A DNA stretch of 64,000 bases from Mesoflavibacter profundi (GTDB lineage Bacteria > Bacteroidota > Bacteroidia > Flavobacteriales > Flavobacteriaceae). Within the stretch, counting starts at the first letter, position 1. Each line of letters opens with the position of its first letter. Both the position numbers and the translations under genes were made by a program. This document shows, in pieces, positions 53,255-61,770 of this stretch. The stretch spans positions 1,005,501 to 1,069,500 of the forward strand of contig NZ_CP061703.1 of the NCBI RefSeq assembly GCF_014764305.1. The letters run 5' to 3'. The notes beneath the pieces are model-generated. The model saw only the letters and a program-made list of their open reading frames with translations. It searched no databases and was not told where the DNA came from.

Positions 53255-56224
53255 ATGAAAAACAAATTACTTAAACAAGTTTGGCTGCTATGCCTATTGC
53301 TTTTTGGAGGTTTTGTTTCGGCGCAGACAGTTACGGGTACTGTATCTGAGGCAAATGGACCTTTACCTGGTGTTAACATCATTGAAAAAGGGACTTCCAA
53401 TGGAACTCAAACCGATTTTGACGGTAATTATTCTCTTGATTTATCATCAAGTAATGCCACATTAGTCTTTAGCTATTTAGGGTATACAACTCAAGAAGTT
53501 GCCGTAAATGGTCAAACAAGTATTAACATTACCTTACAAGAAGATGCTGCACAGTTAGCAGAAGTTGTTGTAGTTGGTTATGGTAGTACAACAAAAAAAG
53601 AAATTACTTCGGCTGTAACCAAAGTAGATGAAGAGTCTTTTAACAAAGGTACTATTAATAGTCCTTCAGAGCTTTTACAAGGTAAAGTTGCAGGTTTAAG
53701 TATTTACAACAAAGGAGGAAATCCTAACGAAGATGCTGTAATTAGATTAAGAGGTATCTCTACAGTAGGATCTAACTCGTCTCCTTTAATCGTTATTGAT
53801 GGTGTAATTGGTGCATCATTAAACAATATTGACCCAAGTGATATCGAAAGTATGACGGTATTAAAAGATGGATCTGCTGCAGCAATCTATGGTTCTCGTG
53901 GTTCTAGTGGTGTTATTATTGTAACTACTAAAAAAGGTAAGTCTGGTGCTACTCAAATTAGTTATAACGGATCTGTAGCTTCTGCAACTATTGCAAATAC
54001 AGTAGATATTATGAGTGCTGATGAGTTTATTGAAGCTGGTGGAGTAAATTTAGGAAGTAAAACAGATTGGTTAGATCTTGTAACAAGAAATGCCATTACT
54101 AACGTACACAACTTTGCAGTTTCTGGAGGATATGACGATACTAATTTTAGAGTATCTACTAACTTTAGAGATGCACAAGGTATATTAGATGGATCTGGAT
54201 TTAAGCAATTTAACACAAGATTTAATGGTAAAACTGCTTTTTTAGATGACAAATTAAAAGTAGATTTTAATGCATCTTACACAAAGCGTGATAGTGATTT
54301 TAGTTTTAATGATGCATTACGTTATGCTATATTATACAACCCAACAGCTCCTGTATTTGGAGATGATTCACCATACGACTTTAACTCACCTCAATACGGT
54401 GGATATTTTGAAACATTAGGTTTATTTGACAGTTTTAACCCTGTTTCTATTATAAACCAAAATTCAAACACTGGAAGAAGAACAGAGTTTACTTACAGTG
54501 CAAACTTAAAATATTTACTTACAGACGATATTACTCTTAACGGATTATATTCAGAACAAATTTCAAATTATACAAACCAAGAGTATTACAGAACTACTTC
54601 TTTATATAGAGGTAATGCTGCAAGTCCAGACAGAAAAGGTCGTGCAAGAAAATACACTGGTGAAAGTAGATTTAAATTATTTGAGATCTATGGAGATTGG
54701 AATAAAGATTTCTCTGACAAGTTAAATGTTAAATTAACTGGAGGATATTCTTGGCAACAATCAAACACTAGTGATTACTTTATTAGTGTTGGTGGATTTG
54801 CTAATGAAGACACTGCAGGTTTAGACTTTGATAATGCTTTAGAATTTTCTAATGAATTAATAGTACTATCAAGTGATTTAGATATAAACAGTAATAAATC
54901 TCCTGACCAACGTATTATCGCTTTCTTTGGTAGATTAAATGCTACTTGGGACGATGCTATATTCTTTAACGCTTCATTACGTCAAGAAGGTGCTACTATT
55001 TTAGGAGAAAACAATAGATGGGGATTATTTCCAGCTTTAGGTTTAGGTGTAGATTTAAATAAGTATTTAAATTTAGACGGTACAGATTTATTTAAAGTAC
55101 GTTTAGGATATGGTGTTACAGGATCTTTACCATCTACATATGGTCGTTCTCAAAACCAATACGGTTTATTAGGAAGCGCAGTAAGTTTAACTGTAGCAGG
55201 AAATCCTGATTTAAAATGGGAAGAAAAAGCTGAAACCAACTTAGGTATCGAATATAACGCTGGTAGATTTACTTCTACATTAGATTTATATACTAGAAAA
55301 GTATCTGACTTCATATTAGAAGTACCAGCAGATATTGCTGTATACGGTGTTGGAACAAGAGTAGAAAACGTTGGAGATTTGTCTACAAAAGGTTTAGAAT
55401 TAGCTGTTAATTATGACATTATTAAAAAAGACGATTTAACTTATAACTCTGGAATAGTATTTTCAACTTACAAGTCTACTTTAGATAAATTTAATGGCGC
55501 TAGAACTTTAAGAGGTAACTTAGGTGCTCCAGGACAAAACGATACAGCTGTGATATTAGTTGCAGAAGGTGAAGAGATTGGTCAAATTTATGGTGCACTA
55601 TGGGATGGAACTGTTACTAATGGTAGCCAAAACTTTGTAGATGTAAATGGTGATGGTAGTATAGATGTAAACCAAGAAATTGGAAATGTAGGAGACGGAG
55701 ATTTAACTAAGTTAGGTAAAGGTATTCCTGATTTTGAATTAGGTTGGTCACACTCTTTACAATATAAAAACTGGGATGTAAATGCATTTTTTAGAGGTGC
55801 TTTTGGACATAGTTTAGTAAATAACTTTAGAGTATTTTATGAGCCAAGAGTTGGTTCTCAAGGATCATACAACTTAGTTAATACAGAATATGCAGATCCT
55901 AATATTACTAATGCTAAATTCAGCTCATTATATGTTGAAAAAGCAGATTTCTTAAAATTAGATAACATTTCTGTAGGATATACTTTTGATATTAAAGAAA
56001 ACAATTATATAAAAGATGTTAGATTATCTTTAAGTGCTCAAAATTTATTCACTATTACAAATTATTCAGGTGCAGATCCAGAACCATCATTAACAGATAG
56101 AGGATCTATAGATAACGGAGGTTTCTTAACTCAAGCTCCAGATCCCTTAACACCTGGTATAGATAGAAGATATAATTACTTCGCGTCAAGAACAGTAACT
56201 TTTGGCGTTAATGTTAATTTTTAA
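53255..56224 (+). CDS. susC: SusC-like TonB-dependent receptor (PUL B)
   Basis: This 989-aa outer-membrane protein has a signal peptide (about 1-23, ending GGFVSAQ) and a carboxypeptidase-regulatory-like domain (about 24-100; NGPLPGVNIIEKGTSNGTQ). A TonB-box-like AEVVVVGYGS, a plug domain (about 115-225; LLQGKVAGLSI, SRGSSGVIIVTTKKG) and a C-terminal barrel ending TFGVNVNF follow. With SusD 11 bases downstream it should import fructo-oligosaccharides, inferred from the neighbouring GH32, fructokinase and LacI genes. Confidence 0.95.
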   Translation: MKNKLLKQVWLLCLLLFGGFVSAQTVTGTVSEANGPLPGVNIIEKGTSNGTQTDFDGNYSLDLSSSNATLVFSYLGYTTQEVAVNGQTSINITLQEDAAQLAEVVVVGYGSTTKKEITSAVTKVDEESFNKGTINSPSELLQGKVAGLSIYNKGGNPNEDAVIRLRGISTVGSNSSPLIVIDGVIGASLNNIDPSDIESMTVLKDGSAAAIYGSRGSSGVIIVTTKKGKSGATQISYNGSVASATIANTVDIMSADEFIEAGGVNLGSKTDWLDLVTRNAITNVHNFAVSGGYDDTNFRVSTNFRDAQGILDGSGFKQFNTRFNGKTAFLDDKLKVDFNASYTKRDSDFSFNDALRYAILYNPTAPVFGDDSPYDFNSPQYGGYFETLGLFDSFNPVSIINQNSNTGRRTEFTYSANLKYLLTDDITLNGLYSEQISNYTNQEYYRTTSLYRGNAASPDRKGRARKYTGESRFKLFEIYGDWNKDFSDKLNVKLTGGYSWQQSNTSDYFISVGGFANEDTAGLDFDNALEFSNELIVLSSDLDINSNKSPDQRIIAFFGRLNATWDDAIFFNASLRQEGATILGENNRWGLFPALGLGVDLNKYLNLDGTDLFKVRLGYGVTGSLPSTYGRSQNQYGLLGSAVSLTVAGNPDLKWEEKAETNLGIEYNAGRFTSTLDLYTRKVSDFILEVPADIAVYGVGTRVENVGDLSTKGLELAVNYDIIKKDDLTYNSGIVFSTYKSTLDKFNGARTLRGNLGAPGQNDTAVILVAEGEEIGQIYGALWDGTVTNGSQNFVDVNGDGSIDVNQEIGNVGDGDLTKLGKGIPDFELGWSHSLQYKNWDVNAFFRGAFGHSLVNNFRVFYEPRVGSQGSYNLVNTEYADPNITNAKFSSLYVEKADFLKLDNISVGYTFDIKENNYIKDVRLSLSAQNLFTITNYSGADPEPSLTDRGSIDNGGFLTQAPDPLTPGIDRRYNYFASRTVTFGVNVNF

Positions 56225-56235
56225 AATAAAACACT

Positions 56236-57840
56236 ATGAAAAATATTTATAAATCAATTTTATTCTGTGGCTCTCTTCTATTATTAGGAAGTTGTACAGA
56301 TTTAGATGAAAATTTGGTAGGAGACCCAAACTCGGAGTTTACAATTCCATTACCAGAATCATTTGATGGTGGTGGACCTGGACCAAGTGATGCTTTAAGT
56401 AATGCATTTAACCAATTAAGAGAATCAGGCTCTGCAAACCATGGTGGATACTGGTCTGTTCAATCTGTATCTACAGATGAAATGGCAGTAACACAAAAAG
56501 GTGGAGACTGGTATGATGGTGGTATTTGGATAGATATGCACAGACATACATTTACATCTACTAATGGACCAATAAATGGAGCTTGGGGACAACAGTACAC
56601 AGCAATTGCTGCTTGTAACTCTTCAATAGCTGATGGCGGATTAGATGCAAATCAAATGGCTCAAGCAAAAACTTTAAGAGCATTTTTCTATTACAGATTA
56701 TTAGATATGTATGGTAGAGTAAAATTAATTACTACTCCTGGAGTAGATGCTCCACAATCTACCAGAACAGAAGTATTTGATTTTGTAGAGAGCGAATTGT
56801 TAGATGCCTTAGGTATTTCATCGGTATCTGCAACTATGGACTTATCATCTAGTCCATTGACTACAGCTCAAGATCCATACAGAGTAAACCAGTTTGCAGC
56901 GTTAGGATTATTAGCTAAATTATATTTAAATGCTGAAGTTTACACAGGTACAGACAGATATTCTGAAGCTTCTATTGCTGCTAGTTATGTAATTGATAAT
57001 GGAGGTTATATGCTTTGTGATACTGGTTGTACAGTAGAAAATGTAGGAAAAAGACCTGGTGTAGATACTGATCCTGATATGTTAGAAGGATATGCAGCAG
57101 TATTTGCTCCTAACAATTTCAACAATCCTGAAATAATTTGGTCAATACCTTATGACAATGTTGCAGGACCAAATATGAACTTTGCGCAAATGTCTTTACA
57201 CTATTCAAGTCAATTTACTTGGAATTTAGCAAATCAACCTTGGAATGGTTATTCTGCATTAGAGGATTTCTATAATTCTTATGATGATGCTGATGCTCGT
57301 AAAACAGCTAACTTTATCGTAGGTCCTCAATTAGATGCTGGTGGATCTGCTATATTAGATTATGCTGCAACAGATGGTCAACTTGAATTAGACTATACTC
57401 CAGATATTAACGAGTTAGAGCCAAATGCATCTAGAAAAGGTGGTGCAAGATTAGGAAAATTTAGCTTCCGTCAAGGACAACAGGATAATATGGATAACGA
57501 TTTCCCTATAATCAGACTTGGTGATTTATACTTAATACGTGCTGAAGCAGACGCAAGAGTTGCAGGTAACTGGAACATGGCGTTACCTGATGTTAACACT
57601 ATTAGATTACGTGCTGGAGTACCTGTATTAAATACTATTGATGCTGATGAATTCTTAGCTGAAAGAGGTCGTGAAATGTTTATGGAAGTTACTAGAAGAC
57701 AAGATTTAATCCGTTTTGGAAAATGGGGAGATTCTTGGTGGGAAAAGACAAACTCTGATAACTTTAGAACTGTATTCCCAATACCTCAAGAACAAATTGA
57801 TGCTTCTGATGGTAGTTTAACACAAAATCCAGGATACTAA
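56236..57840 (+). CDS. susD: SusD/RagB-like surface glycan-binding lipoprotein (PUL B)
   Basis: This 534-aa lipoprotein (lipobox LGSC, Cys20) is the SusD partner. The N-terminal part has DALSNAFNQLRESGSANHGG and a helical QAKTLRAFFYYRLLDMYGRV. The C-terminal part has DFPIIRLGDLYLIRAEADAR, REMFMEVTRRQDLIRFGKW and VFPIPQEQID, all family-typical. It binds the glycan at the surface and covers the SusC barrel. A terminator follows 42 bases later. Confidence 0.95.
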   Translation: MKNIYKSILFCGSLLLLGSCTDLDENLVGDPNSEFTIPLPESFDGGGPGPSDALSNAFNQLRESGSANHGGYWSVQSVSTDEMAVTQKGGDWYDGGIWIDMHRHTFTSTNGPINGAWGQQYTAIAACNSSIADGGLDANQMAQAKTLRAFFYYRLLDMYGRVKLITTPGVDAPQSTRTEVFDFVESELLDALGISSVSATMDLSSSPLTTAQDPYRVNQFAALGLLAKLYLNAEVYTGTDRYSEASIAASYVIDNGGYMLCDTGCTVENVGKRPGVDTDPDMLEGYAAVFAPNNFNNPEIIWSIPYDNVAGPNMNFAQMSLHYSSQFTWNLANQPWNGYSALEDFYNSYDDADARKTANFIVGPQLDAGGSAILDYAATDGQLELDYTPDINELEPNASRKGGARLGKFSFRQGQQDNMDNDFPIIRLGDLYLIRAEADARVAGNWNMALPDVNTIRLRAGVPVLNTIDADEFLAERGREMFMEVTRRQDLIRFGKWGDSWWEKTNSDNFRTVFPIPQEQIDASDGSLTQNPGY

Positions 57841-57879
57841 CAACAAATAACTAACTAACAAACTAAGTTTTTGTTTATA

Positions 57880-57920
57880 TTTAAAACGGGTTAACCAGCT
57901 TTTGGCTAACCCGTTTTATT
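57880..57920. terminator. Terminator after susD (PUL B)
   Basis: AAAACGGGTTA (57883-57893) pairs with TAACCCGTTTT (57907-57917), with a small inner CCA/TGG stem. The T-tract is short (T4), so partial read-through into the VCBS genes is possible. Confidence 0.82.
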
Positions 57921-57942
57921 AATTAATAAGTATAGTTTATAA

Positions 57943-60900
57943 TTGAAATATTTATCATACATAATCATAGTATTTACACTTTATTCTTGTACTAAGAAAA
58001 ATGAAGTGGAATCTAATTCACCTTCATCTTTATTTAAAATTAAAGATAGTACTAACATTACTTTTGCAAACACACTTATTGAAACCGAAACGTTAAACCC
58101 TTATACTTATAAAAACTTTTATAATGGTGGCGGAGTTGCAATTGGAGACATAAATAATGATGGATTAGAAGATATATTTTTCACAGGTAATTTGGTAAAC
58201 AACAAACTTTATTTAAATAAAGGAAACTGGAAATTTGTGGATATTACTAATAAAGCCAAAGTAGCAAGTGATGATGTATGGTCTTCTGGAGTTACTTTTG
58301 TCGATATAAATCACGATGGGTTTTTAGATATATATGTTTGTAAAGCTGGTCCACCAAGTAACAAACCTAACAGACATAACGAATTATTTATTAATAATGG
58401 TGACCTGACCTTTACAGAACAATCAAAAAAATATGGATTAGACTTTGTAGGTTTAGCTGTACAAGCTAATTTTTTTGATTACGACAAAGATGGAGACTTA
58501 GACTGCTACCTACTTAATAACTCAATTAGATCGGTAGGAAATTACGATTTAATAAAAGACCAACGTTTAAAATCTACTACATCGGGTAATAAATTTCTTA
58601 AAAATGAAAATGGTGTATTTGTAGATGTAACAGAAGAAGCAAATATATATTCTAGTGCAATAGGATTTGGATTAGGAATTACTGTAAGTGATTATAATAA
58701 TGACGATTGGCCAGATATATTTATTTCTAATGATTTTTTTGAAAGAGATTACTTATACATCAATCAAAAAGATGGTACGTTTAAAGAAAATCTTCAAAAC
58801 CAATTTAATTCAATTTCTATGGGATCTATGGGCGCAGATGCTGCCGATTTAGATAACGATTCTAACATAGACATAATGGTTACAGAAATGTTACCAAAAT
58901 CTTTAAATAGACAGCGTACTAAGACATTATTTGAATCTTGGAATAAATACGACTTGGCAGTAAAAAAAGGATATCATCATCAATTTTCAAGAAATGCACT
59001 ACATAAAAATTTAGGAGATAGCACGTTTCTAGAAATAAGCAGATTTTCTAATGTTGCAGCTTCAGAATGGAGTTGGGCATCTTTGTTATTTGATGCCGAT
59101 AATGATGGTTACAAAGATATTTTTATAAGTAATGGTATTGTAAAAGATTTATTAGATAGAGACTACTTAGTTTATATGGCTAATGAAGATCAAATAAGAG
59201 AAATGATTAAGAATGATAAAAATGTAATGGAAAAACTTATCAATCTAATGCCTTCTCAACCAGTATCTAATGCGGCTTTTAAAAACTTAGGTGATTTTCA
59301 ATTTGAAGACGTTGCTAAAAAATGGGGATTAGAACAACCTAGTTTTAGTAATGGTAGCGCTTACGGAGATCTTGATAACGATGGTGACTTAGATTTAGTA
59401 GTAAACAATATAAATAGTGAAGCGTTTATTTACGAAAACACAACAGATACAACAACCAACAAAAGCATAACAATAAAACTTAAAGGTAGTAACCAAAACA
59501 CAAAAGCGATTGGCGCAAAAGCAGAAATTTATTACAACAATACTTATAGCGTATTAGAAAACTATCCTTCACGAGGTTTTGAAAGCTCAATTTCAAACCA
59601 CTTATTATTTGGAGTCAACAATTCCAACAAAATAGACAGCTTAATAATTACTTGGCCAAACAATACGGTTACAAAAGTTTCAGATTTAAAAACCAATAAA
59701 ACTTATGAGTTTTTTCAAGATGAAGCAAATACAACTACACAACAAAACAACACTAAGGACGATCAAATATTAAAATCTGTAACGCCAATATTTAATTTCA
59801 TTCATAATGAAAATCACGCAGTAGATTTTAATCGCGAACAGTTATTACCAGAAATGTATAATAACGAAGGTCCAAAAATGATTACTGCAGATATCAATAA
59901 CGACAACATATTAGATATCTATATTTGTGGTGCTAAGGGACAATCTGGCAAGCTATTTATATCCTCAAAAAACAATATCTTCAAAGAAGTAACACAACCA
60001 TTTTTAGCAAATGCTAAATCGGAAGATACTAACGCTATCTTTTTAGATAGTGATAATGATGGAGATTTAGATCTTTACGTAACTAGTGGAAGCAAAGAAT
60101 TTTCAAAATTTGATTTTTCATTAAATGATAGATTATACGTAAATGATGGAAATGAAAATTTCACGATATCAAACACAGTTTTACCATTTAAAACACCTAT
60201 AAGCACATCGGTTGCAACTGCTTACGATTACGACCAAGATGGAGATTTAGATATATTCTTGGGCGAACGTTTTAAAGTTGAAACCTATGGCTTACCAGCA
60301 AGCGGTTATATCTTAAAAAATAATGGTAAAAATAATTTCGAATTAATTCAACCTAAAGCATTACAAAACATAGGTTTAATTACAGATGCTGCTTGGGAAG
60401 ACTTTAATAATGATGGTGTTAAAGACTTGATAATAGTTGGTGAATGGATGCCAATTTCAATATTTATAAACCAAAACGGAACATTAGTCAATAAAACCGA
60501 AGATTATGGCTTTAAAGACACAAATGGATTCTGGAAAACATTAAAACTAGCAGATGTTAATCATGATGGTAAAACAGATATAATTGTTGGTAATAAAGGG
60601 ACTAATACATTTTTTAAAGAAGGGCTAAAAATGTTTGTCTCAGATTTTGACAATAACGGTAGCGCAGAACAAATTATTTGTCATCAACTAAACGACAAAT
60701 ACTATCCTATATTGGATAGAGACGAACTTATTGCACAACTACCAAGCTTAAAACAAAAGCTTTTATATTATAAAGATTATGCTAACGCAGATATTAACTC
60801 TATTTTTTCTGAAGAGCAATTAAATAAAGCTTATAAAACACGTATTAACCGTGTTAAAACAAGCCTATTTTTAAATAAAAATAATACATTTAAAGAGTTT

Positions 60901-61209
60901 AAGTTACCAAGTCAAATACAATACTCTAATGTAGAAGCAATAGAAGTTTTAGATGCAAATAATGATGATTTTAATGATATTATTTTTGGAGGAAATCAAT
61001 ACTTAGTAAAACCACAATTTGGTCGACAAGATGCTTCTAAAGGCTGGATCGTTTATGGAGATAAAAAACAACCATTTAAAACAGCCAAATCATTAAATAT
61101 TAATGGGCAAATTAGAGATTTTAAAACTTTAAGATTAAATAATAAAAACTACATTCTAACAACAATTAATAATAGCAGCTTAAAATTTTATGAAATTCTA
61201 CACAACTAA
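57943..61209 (+). CDS. VCBS/FG-GAP and ASPIC/UnbV repeat lipoprotein, copy 1
   Basis: This 1088-aa lipoprotein (lipobox LYSC, Cys16) starts at a TTG: an in-frame TAA lies immediately upstream, and no ATG lies before the signal peptide. It contains many FG-GAP/VCBS calcium-binding loops (DINNDGLED, DINHDGFLD, DYDKDGDLD, DADNDGYKD). An ASPIC/UnbV domain follows at about 525-600 (IGAKAEIYYNNTYS), and a second propeller occupies the C-terminal half. Such proteins are common next to SusC/SusD pairs in marine Flavobacteria and are thought to bind glycans or proteins at the surface. The role is unknown. Confidence 0.88.
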   Translation: MKYLSYIIIVFTLYSCTKKNEVESNSPSSLFKIKDSTNITFANTLIETETLNPYTYKNFYNGGGVAIGDINNDGLEDIFFTGNLVNNKLYLNKGNWKFVDITNKAKVASDDVWSSGVTFVDINHDGFLDIYVCKAGPPSNKPNRHNELFINNGDLTFTEQSKKYGLDFVGLAVQANFFDYDKDGDLDCYLLNNSIRSVGNYDLIKDQRLKSTTSGNKFLKNENGVFVDVTEEANIYSSAIGFGLGITVSDYNNDDWPDIFISNDFFERDYLYINQKDGTFKENLQNQFNSISMGSMGADAADLDNDSNIDIMVTEMLPKSLNRQRTKTLFESWNKYDLAVKKGYHHQFSRNALHKNLGDSTFLEISRFSNVAASEWSWASLLFDADNDGYKDIFISNGIVKDLLDRDYLVYMANEDQIREMIKNDKNVMEKLINLMPSQPVSNAAFKNLGDFQFEDVAKKWGLEQPSFSNGSAYGDLDNDGDLDLVVNNINSEAFIYENTTDTTTNKSITIKLKGSNQNTKAIGAKAEIYYNNTYSVLENYPSRGFESSISNHLLFGVNNSNKIDSLIITWPNNTVTKVSDLKTNKTYEFFQDEANTTTQQNNTKDDQILKSVTPIFNFIHNENHAVDFNREQLLPEMYNNEGPKMITADINNDNILDIYICGAKGQSGKLFISSKNNIFKEVTQPFLANAKSEDTNAIFLDSDNDGDLDLYVTSGSKEFSKFDFSLNDRLYVNDGNENFTISNTVLPFKTPISTSVATAYDYDQDGDLDIFLGERFKVETYGLPASGYILKNNGKNNFELIQPKALQNIGLITDAAWEDFNNDGVKDLIIVGEWMPISIFINQNGTLVNKTEDYGFKDTNGFWKTLKLADVNHDGKTDIIVGNKGTNTFFKEGLKMFVSDFDNNGSAEQIICHQLNDKYYPILDRDELIAQLPSLKQKLLYYKDYANADINSIFSEEQLNKAYKTRINRVKTSLFLNKNNTFKEFKLPSQIQYSNVEAIEVLDANNDDFNDIIFGGNQYLVKPQFGRQDASKGWIVYGDKKQPFKTAKSLNINGQIRDFKTLRLNNKNYILTTINNSSLKFYEILHN

Positions 61210-61759
61210 ATTTACGTTACTTTTCTTAATTCTAGTAAGTGTTTCTTGTCAATCAGACTACACCAAATTAGTAAAGTCTGAATTAAACAGTGGTAAAGAA
61301 TATAACACCATTTTTCATGGGTTAAAATTTGGTCAATCTCAAAAAGAATTTTTTGAAACCTGTTGGAATCTAAACAAAAAAGGATTGGCTACTCATGGTG
61401 GAAACAACCAAAATGTAAAAATTGTTTTACAACCAGAAGACAGTACAAAAACAACAGAAAAAATAAACATGTTGTTCTATCCTAAATTTAGTCCAGAGAA
61501 TAACATTATTGCAATGGATGTAACGTTTACTTATGTAGCCTGGTCACCTTGGAACGATAATTTAAAATCAGAGCAATTATTTCCGGTAATTAAAGACAGT
61601 TTATTAAAATGGTATCCAGGTAACGATTTTATAAACGTTAAAAATGTACTAGTTAAAGTAGATGGCAATAGACAAATTCAACTAAACAAATCATCAGACA
61701 AAGATGTTTCTGTTGTAATAGAAGATTTAGCCTATAAATATAACAACATGAAAAAGTAA
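61190..61759 (+). CDS. Small lipoprotein between two VCBS genes, unknown function
   Basis: This 189-aa protein has a lipoprotein signal (lipobox SVSC, Cys20). A domain follows with IFHGLKFGQSQKEFFETCWN and MDVTFTYVAWSPWND, then LKWYPGNDFINV. I do not recognise the family. It overlaps the end of VCBS copy 1 by 20 bases and lies 11 bases before VCBS copy 2, so the three are one translational unit and probably work together. Confidence 0.78.
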   Translation: MKFYTTKFTLLFLILVSVSCQSDYTKLVKSELNSGKEYNTIFHGLKFGQSQKEFFETCWNLNKKGLATHGGNNQNVKIVLQPEDSTKTTEKINMLFYPKFSPENNIIAMDVTFTYVAWSPWNDNLKSEQLFPVIKDSLLKWYPGNDFINVKNVLVKVDGNRQIQLNKSSDKDVSVVIEDLAYKYNNMKK

Positions 61760-61770
61760 TAAATTTCCTT

